From Ensifer canadensis (GTDB lineage: Bacteria; Pseudomonadota; Alphaproteobacteria; Rhizobiales; Rhizobiaceae): a stretch of DNA of 64,000 nt. Numbering within the stretch: position 1 is the first letter of the stretch; every line of letters begins with the position of its first letter. The notes under the pieces were generated by a model, which was not told where the DNA came from, made no database searches, and worked only from the letters and a program-made list of their open reading frames with translations. The stretch covers positions 1,612,001-1,676,000 of the forward strand of contig NZ_CP083370.1 in NCBI RefSeq assembly GCF_017488845.2, read 5' to 3'. Shown here piece by piece: positions 37,581-48,282 of the stretch. The position numbers and the translations under genes are program-made.

Positions 37581-37685
37581 GGGAGAACCTGATGGCTATC
37601 GGCCAGCAATAGCATAGCCCGCTGCCGGATCGCCATAACCTAGATTTCACTACAAGCGACGCTTGCGCCCTCGCCGGCGTTCCCG

Positions 37686-38525
37686 TCAGGCTGCCCGTTG
37701 CGTCAGCAGGTGCGCCAGAAGCCGTTCGGCTTCGGCCGTTCCCTCGGCCTCTGCGACGCCGCCGCGCATCTGATGCCAGGTGATCAGTTCCATGGTGCCG
37801 TCGTGGTGTTCGGCGATCGCCGTGCAGCTTTCGACCCAGTCGCCCGTGTTGATGTAGCGCACGTCGCCGATATCCTCGATGACCGCATGGTGGATATGGC
37901 CGCAGATCACGCCCTGCGCATCATGCCGCCGCGCCTCGTCGGCAACCACCTTCTGGAACTCACCGATAAAGTTGACGGCGTGCTTCACCTGCAGCTTCGC
38001 CCAGGAAGAGAACGACCAATAGGGCATGCCGAGCCGGCGACGAACGGCGGCCAGGCCGATATTGATGGCGATCGCCGTATCGTAGGCCCAGTCGCCGAGA
38101 TAGGCGAGGATGCGCGCATTGCGCACGACCACATCGAATTCGTCGCCATGCAGCACCAGATAGTTGCGGCCGTCGGCACCCTTGTGCATATGGCGCTGCG
38201 CCACTTCGATGCCGCCGAAGTGAACACCCGGGAAATCGCGCATGAACTCGTCGTGATTGCCGGGGATATAGATGATGCGCGTGCCCTTGCGCGCCTTGCG
38301 CAGCAGCTTCTGGACGACGTCGTTGCAGTTCTGCGGCCAGTACCAGCTACGCTTCAACCGCCAGCCATCGACGATGTCGCCGACGAGAACGATGGTCTCA
38401 GCCTCGTGATGGCGCAGAAAATCAATAAGAAAGTCGGTCTTGGCGGCCTTGGAGCCGAGGTGGACGTCGGAGATGAACAACGTCCTGAGGTGTCTTACGG
38501 AATTGATTTGCGGTGCCGCCATCAT
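37686..38525 (-). CDS. LpxH-like metallophosphoesterase
   Basis: A 279-residue calcineurin-like phosphoesterase. Metal ligands are in DVHLGSKAAKTD, VGDIVDGW, PGNHDEFM, LVLHGDEFD and CGHIHHA, all in the right order. It is often annotated as UDP-2,3-diacylglucosamine diphosphatase, but rhizobia usually carry LpxI for that step, so the true substrate is open. I place the start at 38525 (MMAAPQINS) after GAGG; an upstream in-frame ATG at 38564 is possible. It is divergent from the malic enzyme gene. Confidence 0.8.
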   Translation of the reverse strand: MMAAPQINSVRHLRTLFISDVHLGSKAAKTDFLIDFLRHHEAETIVLVGDIVDGWRLKRSWYWPQNCNDVVQKLLRKARKGTRIIYIPGNHDEFMRDFPGVHFGGIEVAQRHMHKGADGRNYLVLHGDEFDVVVRNARILAYLGDWAYDTAIAINIGLAAVRRRLGMPYWSFSSWAKLQVKHAVNFIGEFQKVVADEARRHDAQGVICGHIHHAVIEDIGDVRYINTGDWVESCTAIAEHHDGTMELITWHQMRGGVAEAEGTAEAERLLAHLLTQRAA

Positions 38526-38700
38526 ACCAGCCTCGTCTTGATTGAGCCTTCTGGGGCCCGTCAAAACCAGACTCGTGTTTCAGGAAGATGACACGGACGC
38601 CGGCCGCTTCGTCGCACCGGCTTAAAAGAACCGCGCAAAAACTGTACGCGGTTCGCAATTCATGCCACAAGGCCACGTCCAAAAAAGAGGAATGCAGACT

Positions 38701-41013
38701 ATGAGCACGGGCGACAAAACGAAATCCCAGACAGGTCCGGTCAGCGGCGACATCGACCAGCAGGCCCTTTTCTTCCACCGTTACCCTCGCCCTGGGAAGC
38801 TCGAAATTCAGCCCACCAAGCCGCTCGGCAACCAGCGCGATCTCGCGCTCGCCTATTCGCCCGGTGTGGCTGCGCCCTGCATCGCCATCCGCGACAATCC
38901 TGAAACGGCTGCCGACTACACGGCACGCGCCAACCTTGTCGCGGTCATTTCCAACGGCACGGCCGTTCTCGGCCTCGGCAATATCGGTCCGCTTGCCTCC
39001 AAGCCGGTCATGGAAGGCAAGGCCGTCCTGTTCAAGAAATTTGCCGGCATCGACGTCTTCGACATCGAGATCGACGCGGCGAGCATCGAGCGTATGGTCG
39101 ATGTCATCTCGGCGCTCGAGCCGACCTTCGGCGGCATCAACCTCGAAGATATCAAGGCGCCGGAATGCTTCGAGGTCGAGCGCCAGTTGCGCGAAAAGAT
39201 GCAGATCCCCGTCTTCCATGACGACCAGCATGGCACCGCGATCATCGTTGCGGCCGCAATCCTCAACGGTCTGGAACTGGCCGGCAAGGACATCGCCAAG
39301 GCCAAGATCGTTACCTCGGGTGCAGGTGCCGCAGCGCTCGCCTGTCTCAATCTGCTGGTCACGCTTGGCGCCAAGACCGAAAACATCTGGGTGCACGACC
39401 TCGAAGGCCTCGTCTACAAGGGCCGCGAAGTGCTGATGGACGAATGGAAGTCCGTATACGCGCAGGAAAGCGACAACCGGGTATTAGCCGACAGTATCGG
39501 CGGCGCCGACGTTTTCCTCGGTCTTTCCGCCGCTGGAGTCCTGAAACCGGAACTGCTGGTGCAGATGGCCGAAAAGCCACTGATCATGGCGCTCGCCAAC
39601 CCCACGCCCGAGATCATGCCGGAGGCAGCGCGCGCGGCGCGCCCCGACGCGATGATCTGCACCGGCCGTTCGGATTTCCCCAACCAGGTCAACAACGTGC
39701 TTTGCTTCCCGCACATCTTCCGCGGTGCGCTCGACTGCGGCGCAAGCACGATCAACGAAGAAATGAAGATGGCGGCGGTCCGCGCCATTGCCGGCCTTGC
39801 CCGCGAGGAGCCGTCCGACGTGGCCGCCCGCGCCTATTCCGGCGAGACGCCGGTCTTCGGTCCCGATTACCTGATCCCCTCGCCCTTCGACCAACGCCTG
39901 ATCCTCCGGATTGCGCCGGCGGTTGCCAAGGCTGCCGAGGAAAGCGGCGTCGCCACCCGCCCGATCCAGGACTACGACGCCTATCTCGACAAGCTGAACC
40001 GCTTCGTCTTCCGCTCGGGCTTCATCATGAAGCCGGTCTTTGCCGCCGCCAAGAATGCGCAGAAGAACCGCGTGATCTTCGCCGAAGGTGAAGACGAGCG
40101 CGTGCTGCGCGCCGCCCAGGTGCTGCTGGAGGAAGGCACGGCCCGCCCGATCCTGATCGGTCGTCCGCAGATCATCGAGACGCGCCTGCGTCGCTACGGC
40201 CTGCGCATTCGTCCGGATATCGATTTCGAGGTGGTCAACCCCGAGGGCGACCCGCGCTACCGCGACTACGTCGAGGACTATTTCGCCCTCGTCGGCCGTC
40301 TCGGTGTCATTCCGGAAGCTGCCCGCACGATCGTCCGCACCAACACCACCGTCATTGGGGCGCTTGCCGTCAAGCGCGGCGAAGCCGATGCGCTAATCTG
40401 CGGTGTCGAAGGGCGTTACAGCAAGCACCTGCGCGACGTCTCGCAGATCATCGGCAAGCGCGACGGCGTGCTCGATTTCTCGGCCCTCAGCCTGCTGATC
40501 TCGCAGCGTGGCGCCACGTTCTTCACCGACACCTATGTCAGCTACTGCCCGAGTGCCGAAGAAATCGCCCAGACCACCGTCATGGCGGCGCAGGAGATCC
40601 GGCGCTTCGGCATCACGCCACATGCCGCCCTGGTCTCGCATTCGAACTTCGGCTCGCGCGATTCCGAGAGTGCCACCAAGATGCGCCAGGCGCTTCAGCT
40701 TGTGCGCGAACTCGCGCCCGATCTGGAAGTCGATGGCGAAATGCACGGCGATTCGGCCATCTCCGAAGTGCTGCGTCAGCGCGTCATGCCCGACAGCACG
40801 CTCTCGGGCGAAGCCAACCTGTTGGTCTTCCCGAACCTGGATGCTGCCAACATCACGCTTGGCGTCGTCAAGACGATGACGGACAGCCTGCATGTCGGAC
40901 CGATCCTGCTCGGCTCAGCACTGCCGGCGCACATCCTGTCGCCGTCCGTGACCTCGCGTGGCGTCGTCAACATGGCGGCACTCGCCGTCGTTGAAGCCAG
41001 CCATCCGGGCTAG
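38701..41013 (+). CDS. dme: Malic enzyme with phosphotransacetylase-like C-terminus
   Basis: A 770-residue protein oxidatively decarboxylating malate to pyruvate. The N-terminal malic domain has [11 protein letters not shown] and [19 protein letters not shown]; the nucleotide site is [18 protein letters not shown]. From about residue 430 there is a phosphotransacetylase-like domain ([14 protein letters not shown]), which in this family regulates rather than catalyses. Length and the sinR/sinI neighbours match S. meliloti DME, the NAD-preferring enzyme needed for nitrogen fixation on dicarboxylates. NAD versus NADP use cannot be proven here. I use the ATG at 38701, nine bases after GAGGA. Confidence 0.9.
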   Translation: MSTGDKTKSQTGPVSGDIDQQALFFHRYPRPGKLEIQPTKPLGNQRDLALAYSPGVAAPCIAIRDNPETAADYTARANLVAVISNGTAVLGLGNIGPLASKPVMEGKAVLFKKFAGIDVFDIEIDAASIERMVDVISALEPTFGGINLEDIKAPECFEVERQLREKMQIPVFHDDQHGTAIIVAAAILNGLELAGKDIAKAKIVTSGAGAAALACLNLLVTLGAKTENIWVHDLEGLVYKGREVLMDEWKSVYAQESDNRVLADSIGGADVFLGLSAAGVLKPELLVQMAEKPLIMALANPTPEIMPEAARAARPDAMICTGRSDFPNQVNNVLCFPHIFRGALDCGASTINEEMKMAAVRAIAGLAREEPSDVAARAYSGETPVFGPDYLIPSPFDQRLILRIAPAVAKAAEESGVATRPIQDYDAYLDKLNRFVFRSGFIMKPVFAAAKNAQKNRVIFAEGEDERVLRAAQVLLEEGTARPILIGRPQIIETRLRRYGLRIRPDIDFEVVNPEGDPRYRDYVEDYFALVGRLGVIPEAARTIVRTNTTVIGALAVKRGEADALICGVEGRYSKHLRDVSQIIGKRDGVLDFSALSLLISQRGATFFTDTYVSYCPSAEEIAQTTVMAAQEIRRFGITPHAALVSHSNFGSRDSESATKMRQALQLVRELAPDLEVDGEMHGDSAISEVLRQRVMPDSTLSGEANLLVFPNLDAANITLGVVKTMTDSLHVGPILLGSALPAHILSPSVTSRGVVNMAALAVVEASHPG

Positions 41014-41030
41014 CGACGCCCTCGTTTTTA

Positions 41031-41054
41031 AGGGCCGCCGCACCCGGCGGCCCT
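41031..41054 (+). terminator. Hairpin after the malic enzyme gene
   Basis: A perfect 10-bp stem AGGGCCGCCG/CGGCGGCCCT with loop CACC lies 17 bp after the stop. It lacks a T-run, so it may only stall or protect the transcript. Confidence 0.5.
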
Positions 41055-41143
41055 GTGATGCTGCCGCGACCCTGGGCAACAACCATTGTTTGCAAGGGTC
41101 GACAATCCACAGCAAATCGGCTGTCGGTTCTGGACAAAAGGTG

Positions 41144-41165
41144 AACCCCCAACCATTGTGGGGTT
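41144..41165. promoter_or_regulatory. Inverted repeat upstream of the luxR gene
   Basis: AACCCC-N10-GGGGTT lies 25 bp before the sinR-like start. The position suits an operator for its promoter; the core CAACCATTGT also echoes AACAACCATTGTT at about 41079-41091. The binding protein is unknown; an ExpR-like regulator is one candidate. Confidence 0.5.
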
Positions 41166-41189
41166 TAGCGCAAAAATCGGTGTTGTGGC

Positions 41190-41927
41190 ATGACTGAACA
41201 ACAGGCTGTCCTCGACATGCTGGAAATTCTGGAATGCGGAGGCTGTGTCGAGCCGGCCCATTTCTTTACGTTGATGCGCCGTACCTTTCGCATCGCTCAT
41301 CTCCTATATCTTGAAGCTGAGCCCTATGCCGACGAGCTCAAGATCTGCCGGTTGCACCACACGTTCGGTGCCTACGCGGCCGAGCTTTATCTGACGCGGG
41401 AGCTCTACCGTATCGACCCGATCCTCAAGCTGGCGCTCGGTGGCGTCAGGCCTGTCGAATGGACGACGGCGCGCCACCGCTTTCCCGAATGCGAGCCATT
41501 GTTCAAGACGGCCGAAGAGATCGGCCTTTCCAGTGAAGGCGTCGCCCTGCCGCTGCCCTCGCCGGCCGGCCGCACCGCCTTGCTGGCCATCAACGTCAAT
41601 ATGTCGGCCGCGGAGTGGTCGATCTATCGGCGCAACCACTTGCGCGACTTCCAGCTCGCCGCCAACCTGTTTCATGCCGGCATGCTTGAAAACGCCGCCA
41701 TGACAGGGGGGCTGAACACGCGCGATACGCGCCTCACAGGTCGCGAAACCGAGGTTCTCACCTGGTCGGCGGCCGGCAAGAGCTATTGGGAAATTGCCAC
41801 CATTCTCGGCATTTCCGAACGCACCGTGCGTTTCTTCATGACCAATGCCCGCCGAAAGCTCAATGTTGTCTCCAACACGCAGGCCGTGGCCCAGGCCGTT
41901 CGCCATGCACTGATCCCGACGGTTTGA
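41190..41927 (+). CDS. sinR: LuxR-family quorum-sensing regulator, SinR-like
   Basis: A 245-residue regulator. The N-terminal autoinducer-binding domain (about 20-160) includes DPILKLALGGVRPVEW and GLSSEGVALPLPSPAGRTALL. The C-terminal LuxR helix-turn-helix is at about 180-235 (LTGRETEVLTWSAAGKSYWEIATIL, then SERTVRFFMTNARRKL). It is followed by a LuxI-type gene in the same direction with a lux-box-like site between them, as in the sin system of S. meliloti. SinR activates sinI there. The symbol is given by this context plus similarity of layout. Confidence 0.87.
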   Translation: MTEQQAVLDMLEILECGGCVEPAHFFTLMRRTFRIAHLLYLEAEPYADELKICRLHHTFGAYAAELYLTRELYRIDPILKLALGGVRPVEWTTARHRFPECEPLFKTAEEIGLSSEGVALPLPSPAGRTALLAINVNMSAAEWSIYRRNHLRDFQLAANLFHAGMLENAAMTGGLNTRDTRLTGRETEVLTWSAAGKSYWEIATILGISERTVRFFMTNARRKLNVVSNTQAVAQAVRHALIPTV

Positions 41928-42000
41928 CCCACCCTCAAGACGCTCCTCCTTCGCTCATCTGAAAACCCGTCTATATTTAGTGGGAAAAAACGGTTTCCGG

Positions 42001-42020
42001 AACTGTCGGTAGTGACAGTT
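42001..42020 (+). promoter_or_regulatory. lux-box-like operator upstream of sinI
   Basis: The 20-bp inverted repeat AACTGTC-GGTAGT-GACAGTT, perfect in both 7-base arms, is centred about 70 bp before the sinI start. Size and symmetry match lux boxes bound by LuxR-type dimers, so SinR is the likely binder. Confidence 0.75.
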
Positions 42021-42081
42021 TCGCCCCTGCCTGAGGACTGACAGCATCACGCCATCCCCCAAAACAAGGATGGAGAAGAAG

Positions 42082-42726
42082 ATGATCAGGATCCTCAACG
42101 GCAGGACACGCGGACAGCACCCACAGTCCATCGACGAGATGTTCAAGCTGCGCAAGCGCGTCTTCCACGATTTCCTGAAATGGGACGTGCAGACCGATGG
42201 GGAATGGGAGATCGACAATTACGACAAGTCGAATCCGCTCTATATTCTGTCCTATTCGCCGGAGACGGGAAAACTGCGCGGATCGCTGAGATTGCTGCCG
42301 ACGCTCGGCCCCAACATGCTGGACGATACGTTCCCGATCCTGCTTGGCGACAACCCTGAGATCCGCAGCGCCTCGATCTGGGAATCGAGCCGCTTCTGCA
42401 TCGACCCGGAGATTTCTCAGGACCGCGCCTCCAACCAGGTGACCGTCGCCGCCGCAGAACTGATGTGCGGTGTCGGCGAACTCGGGCTGGCCTCCGGCAT
42501 CAGCCATATCGTCACGGTGACCGATGTCTTCCTCGAGCGGATGTTCCGCCGCATGGGTTGCCCCGGCGAGCGCATCGCTGACCCGCACCGGATCGGCTCG
42601 GTCTATGCCGTAGCGGTCGCCTGGGAAGTGACGCCGTCGCTGCTCAGCGCCATGAAGGCCGTAGCGGCGATCGAAGGCACGGTTCTTGAACGGCCGATGT
42701 CGCTGGAGACGGCACGCGCCGCCTGA
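42082..42726 (+). CDS. sinI: Acyl-homoserine lactone synthase, SinI-like
   Basis: A 214-residue LuxI-family synthase making AHL signals from S-adenosylmethionine and acyl-ACP. The invariant residues are in FKLRKRVFHDFLKWDV (Arg and Phe), EWEIDNYDK (Trp, Glu, Asp), GSLRLLP and ESSRFCID. SinI proteins make long-chain AHLs, but chain length cannot be read here. The start at 42082 has GGAG six bases upstream; an ATG four codons earlier overlaps that site. It lies 154 bp downstream of sinR. Confidence 0.92.
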   Translation: MIRILNGRTRGQHPQSIDEMFKLRKRVFHDFLKWDVQTDGEWEIDNYDKSNPLYILSYSPETGKLRGSLRLLPTLGPNMLDDTFPILLGDNPEIRSASIWESSRFCIDPEISQDRASNQVTVAAAELMCGVGELGLASGISHIVTVTDVFLERMFRRMGCPGERIADPHRIGSVYAVAVAWEVTPSLLSAMKAVAAIEGTVLERPMSLETARAA

Positions 42727-42779
42727 TCTCTAACGCTCCTTCCGTTCCTCCCACCGGACGGAGCTGTTAACGCAATGCG

Positions 42780-42811
42780 AGGCTTGTCGTTGCACCGGCG
42801 GCGACAAGCCT
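42780..42811. terminator. Hairpin downstream of sinI
   Basis: AGGCTTGTCG and CGACAAGCCT form a perfect 10-bp stem 54 bp after sinI. There is no T-run, so it is a weak terminator candidate. A second imperfect hairpin (GCTCCTTCCG/CGGACGGAGC) lies at 42735-42764. Confidence 0.4.
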
Positions 42812-42913
42812 TATGATAGGGCTGAAACAGGAAGTGCCGACAGCGACCGAACCCGGACAACAAGGGTGGCGCCGTGCGGTTGCAGGAATGGACGTTCGCC
42901 CGTGTTCCGGAAC

Positions 42914-44735
<1,822 letters not shown>

Positions 44736-44741
44736 CTATCT

Positions 44742-44925
44742 TGCCAGGCCGGTCTTCTGACTTCGGATCAACCGGCCGCCTCACCTTCCCAGATCACATG
44801 AAGATCCAGTGGCAAGATCTTGAGCAAGCTCAAAATCCCTAGAGGCAGTCGTCCCCGTCACAGCGTTGGGCACGTTCCGGAATAACACCGGATTCCCGAT
44901 TCTCCCGCGTTGCGGGCACCTGACG
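44742..44925 (-). ncRNA. Cobalamin riboswitch upstream of bluB
   Basis: Read on the minus strand, the order is typical: GGTGCCCGCAACGCGGG, then GAATCGGGAATCCGGTG, a GTGACGGGGACG segment, CCACTGGATC, GGGAAGGTGAGGCGG, and near the 3' end the B12-box-like GAAGTCAGAAGACC. It ends about 58 bp before the bluB ATG, so B12 should lower bluB expression. Confidence 0.9.
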
Positions 44926-45015
44926 GCGTCATAAGGGCACAGCCCACAGGGAATGACAAGCAAGTCCGGCGTCGCTTGCCGGTCACTCCACAGGGCCTCG
45001 CGACAGCGTCAGATG

Positions 45016-45837
45016 TCAGAGCGGCGCGACCGGATGCGGCGAGCCGTCATAGCCGCCCCACACCGACTGGTCGAAGCAGATGACCGACCCCGTCATCAGG
45101 CCGGACTCATCCGACGAGAGATAGGCGCAGGCACGCGCGACTTCCTTGGGGTCGACAAGCCGACCGAAGGGTTGGCTGGCGGCCGCCTTTTCGAGCCAGT
45201 CGTCTGCCGCCCCATGAAATTCGCGCTGGATGCGGTCTTCCCCTTCGGACGCCATCCAGCCGATATTGAGGCCATTGACGCGAATGCGGTTGCGCAGCAG
45301 CGCATAGGAGGTGTTCTTGGTCAGCGTCTCCAGCGCCCCCTTCGACGAGCAATAGGCGGCGATAAACGGCTGACCGGCCATCGCCGACATCGAGCCAATA
45401 TTGACGATGGTGCCCTGCGTGCCCTCCCGCCGCATCAGCTTTACCGCTTCCTGCATCAGGAAGAACGGTGCGCGCACATTGACAGCGAACATCCGGTCGA
45501 ACAGTTCGGGGCTGGTGTCCAGGATGGTGCCGCGATCGGTGATCGCCGCCGCATTGACCAGCGCATCGACGCGCCCGAATGTGGCGTCGCAGGCGCTGAC
45601 GACCTTGCGCGCGTCCTCGACCTTTTCGAGGTCTGCCTCGACATAAAGTACCTGCGCGCCGGTTGCCTTGCGGATCTGCTCGGCCTTCGCTTCGCCCTTG
45701 GCAACGTTGCGTCCACAGATGACGACACCTTTAGCCCCACGTTCCGCAAACAGGTTGGCGATCGTTGCGCCCAGCCCCTGCGTCCCGCCGGTGACGATGG
45801 CGATCTTGCCGTCGAGACGGCCATATTGCTCGGTCAT
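45016..45837 (-). CDS. Short-chain dehydrogenase/reductase
   Basis: A 273-residue classical SDR. The cofactor motif is VTGGTQGLGATIANLF; the catalytic triad is in NIGSMSAMAG (Ser), YCSSKGALE (Tyr, Lys), and NAAAITDRG is the structural motif. The alcohol or sugar substrate is unknown. GGGAGG lies seven bases before the start. It follows the dioxygenase gene by 91 bp on the same strand, so the two are probably cotranscribed under the divergent LacI-type regulator at 47223. Confidence 0.88.
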   Translation of the reverse strand: MTEQYGRLDGKIAIVTGGTQGLGATIANLFAERGAKGVVICGRNVAKGEAKAEQIRKATGAQVLYVEADLEKVEDARKVVSACDATFGRVDALVNAAAITDRGTILDTSPELFDRMFAVNVRAPFFLMQEAVKLMRREGTQGTIVNIGSMSAMAGQPFIAAYCSSKGALETLTKNTSYALLRNRIRVNGLNIGWMASEGEDRIQREFHGAADDWLEKAAASQPFGRLVDPKEVARACAYLSSDESGLMTGSVICFDQSVWGGYDGSPHPVAPL

Positions 45838-45928
45838 GAAAGTCCTCCCAGAATTGAAAGTGAGATGAAAACAGGGCGACCGGCCCCCGCCGCAGAACGC
45901 CGGGGACCGGAAAGATCGATTCTGCCGT

Positions 45929-47122
45929 TCAGCTCAGCTTGCGCTGTGCCTGCTCGCCAAGCGCGCTTCTGAAATCCGCATCGCTCCACCTGCCTGCCAG
46001 CGCCTCATGCATCAGTTGCGCCTGGGTCTTCGGCGCGAGACCGCCCAGCGGCGGATCGCGATCGAGATTGGTCGGGAAGGAATAGCCCTCGGCACAGGAC
46101 GCAATCGCATTGGCCGCCTCATCGGCCGAAAGCGTGCCGGATGCCACGAGTGCGGTCAGCGCCGGGTAGAGGGCTGCACTCATCCTGGCGCGATCGACGG
46201 TCTCCATCGCCCTCCCGAAGGCCGAGGAGACCTGGAGCAGGTTGGCGACGCGCTTGATATCAGTCGAATGATTGCTGCCGGCCGCATGGAAGAGAGCCGG
46301 GTTGAAGAAGACGACATCGCCCTTTTCCAACGGCAGCTGCACGTGATGCTGGTCGAAATAGGCCCGGAACTCCGGACGTTTCAACGCGAGATAGCCGGGC
46401 ACGTAGGTCTGGCTATAGGGAAGGAAAAGCGTTGGACCGCTCTCGATCGGCATGTCGCAATGGGCAACGGCACCTTGCAACGTCAGCACCGGCGACAGCC
46501 TGTGCACATGAACAGGATACTGCTCGATGACATCAGAGGTCTGGAATCCCAGATGATAGTCGCGATGGGCCGCCTGCGACGCGCCGCCGGGATTGACGCG
46601 ATTGACCTGCGCCGTCAGCTGGTAGTTCGGACCAAGCCAGGCTTCGCTGACGAGCGCGATGATGGCGTTGGCGTAATAGGCGGCAAAGTTCTCAGGGCTT
46701 TTCAGGCAGTGTTTTTCGAGCGAATTCCAGATCCTGTCGTTAGCGCCGGGCTTGGCAAAGTGGTCGCCGCCGCCACTGTTGGTGCGGTGTTGCTCGTCGA
46801 TGATGGCGTCAAAGATGCCGCTGGCCGCATCGATGACTGATGTGTCGGCATAGGCGTGCTTGAACACCGCCACCCCGGGCCCGGTTGCCAGCACCTCGCA
46901 GATTTCGGCCAGGGCAGCGCGGCGCCCCTCGGTCGTGGCGCAGGCGGCAACCAGGCTGGCGCTGTCATAGATCAGCACATTTTTCTCGCAGGCGAGCGCG
47001 TGTGGATAATCAGCAAGGTTCGTCTGCCGCTCCACCTCCGCACGGAACGCCTCGATGTCGCAGGCATCCTCGCTCAGCCACACACGGTCGAGGCGCTGGC
47101 GCGCCCTGTTGTCGGTCTTCAT
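45929..47122 (-). CDS. Phytanoyl-CoA dioxygenase (PhyH)-family protein
   Basis: A 397-residue predicted Fe(II)/2-oxoglutarate-dependent oxygenase. The metal triad is suggested by AAHRDYHLGF (His-x-Asp) and the distal histidine of NPALFHAAGSNHS. Segments such as ALLVSEAWLGPNYQ and VVFFNPALF fit the PhyH fold. GAGGAGG precedes the ATG. The reaction is unknown; with the downstream dehydrogenase it suggests hydroxylation followed by oxidation of a small substrate. It is divergent from the LacI-type regulator, 100 bp away. Confidence 0.82.
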   Translation of the reverse strand: MKTDNRARQRLDRVWLSEDACDIEAFRAEVERQTNLADYPHALACEKNVLIYDSASLVAACATTEGRRAALAEICEVLATGPGVAVFKHAYADTSVIDAASGIFDAIIDEQHRTNSGGGDHFAKPGANDRIWNSLEKHCLKSPENFAAYYANAIIALVSEAWLGPNYQLTAQVNRVNPGGASQAAHRDYHLGFQTSDVIEQYPVHVHRLSPVLTLQGAVAHCDMPIESGPTLFLPYSQTYVPGYLALKRPEFRAYFDQHHVQLPLEKGDVVFFNPALFHAAGSNHSTDIKRVANLLQVSSAFGRAMETVDRARMSAALYPALTALVASGTLSADEAANAIASCAEGYSFPTNLDRDPPLGGLAPKTQAQLMHEALAGRWSDADFRSALGEQAQRKLS

Positions 47123-47222
47123 CTCGTTCCTCCTCAGAAACTTTCGATGTCCCGACTATAGGCGGCGTGAGATCGTGATATAGAGCAGGAATCCATCAAA
47201 AAACCATCAGGAGAGTTCGTCG

Positions 47223-48248
47223 TTGGCACATCCGTTTCTGGTCAAGGATATCGCCTTTCAGGCGGGACTCAGCACCGCGACCGTCGACCGCGTCCTGAAT
47301 GAACGTCCCGGCGTGCGCCGGCAGACGGCAGCCCGCGTGCGAGCCGCCATCCGCGAGCTGGAGAAGCAGCAATCGGGATCGGAGATGCAAGGCCAGAAGC
47401 GCGCGATCGATATCGTGATGGAGGCGCCGGAGCGCTTCACCGAGGCGGTCAGGCAGGCGTTCGAAACCGAGGCGCCGACCTTCATGCCGACCACGTTTCG
47501 CTGCCGGTTCCATTTTGCCGAGATCATGCGGCCGCACGACATCGCGCAGCTGCTCGACCGCGTCCGCCTGCGTGGGACCGACGGCGTCGTGTTGAAGGCA
47601 CCTGATGTGCCCGAAATCGTTGGCGCCGTCGCCCGCCTCGAACAGGCGGGAATTGCGGTCGTCGCGCTTGTCACCGATCTGCCGAACTCGGCGCGCACCG
47701 CCTATGCCGGGGCCGACAACCGCGCGGCCGGCGAGACGGCGGCCTATCTCGTGGGCGAACGGTTCGCCGGGCAGGCAGCAACCGTGCTCGTGACGATTTC
47801 GAGCAGCCGTTTTCGTGGCGAGGAGGAACGCGAAATCGGCTTTCGCCGGGTGCTCCGCGAGCACTATCCGGCGATCCGCATCGTCGAGATCAGCGAAGGC
47901 TACGGCAAGGACGCCGAAACCGGTGTTCTTGCAGCAAGAGCGCTTGCGACAGACGCCGACATCAATGCCGCCTATTCGATCGGCGGCGGCAACCGCGCCG
48001 TGCTGGCCGCCTTCGAGCGCCTCGGCCGCGACTGCAGCCTGTTCATCGCTCATGACCTCGACCAGGACAATCTGGCGCTGCTGCGCCAACGCCGGATCCA
48101 TTTCGTCCTGCATCATGACTTGCGCAGCGACGCCCGCATGACTTTTCGCGCTATTCTCGCACGACGGAGCGGCGCCGGGCAAAAGCTGGGCGGAAGCCGA
48201 CTGTCGGCCGTCGAGGTGATTACACCCTACAACGTGCCCATCATTTGA
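47223..48248 (+). CDS. LacI-family transcription regulator
   Basis: A 341-residue repressor with N-terminal helix-turn-helix (VKDIAFQAGLSTATVDRVLNERPGV) and a periplasmic-binding-like sugar domain (IDIVMEAPERF to VEVITPYNVPII). It starts with TTG, supported by AGGAGA eight bases upstream. It is divergent from the PhyH-SDR pair, which it probably controls. The effector is likely a sugar or polyol, since domains of this type bind pentoses and inositols, but this is inference. Confidence 0.88.
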   Translation: MAHPFLVKDIAFQAGLSTATVDRVLNERPGVRRQTAARVRAAIRELEKQQSGSEMQGQKRAIDIVMEAPERFTEAVRQAFETEAPTFMPTTFRCRFHFAEIMRPHDIAQLLDRVRLRGTDGVVLKAPDVPEIVGAVARLEQAGIAVVALVTDLPNSARTAYAGADNRAAGETAAYLVGERFAGQAATVLVTISSSRFRGEEEREIGFRRVLREHYPAIRIVEISEGYGKDAETGVLAARALATDADINAAYSIGGGNRAVLAAFERLGRDCSLFIAHDLDQDNLALLRQRRIHFVLHHDLRSDARMTFRAILARRSGAGQKLGGSRLSAVEVITPYNVPII

Positions 48249-48254
48249 AAGGCG

Positions 48255-48277
48255 GGCCCCGCGACGACACGGGGCCG
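48255..48277. terminator. Bidirectional hairpin between convergent genes
   Basis: GGCCCCG/CGGGGCC with loop CGACGACA lies in the 34-bp gap between the LacI-type gene and the convergent reductase gene. No T-run. Confidence 0.4.
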
Positions 48278-48282
48278 GTCTC

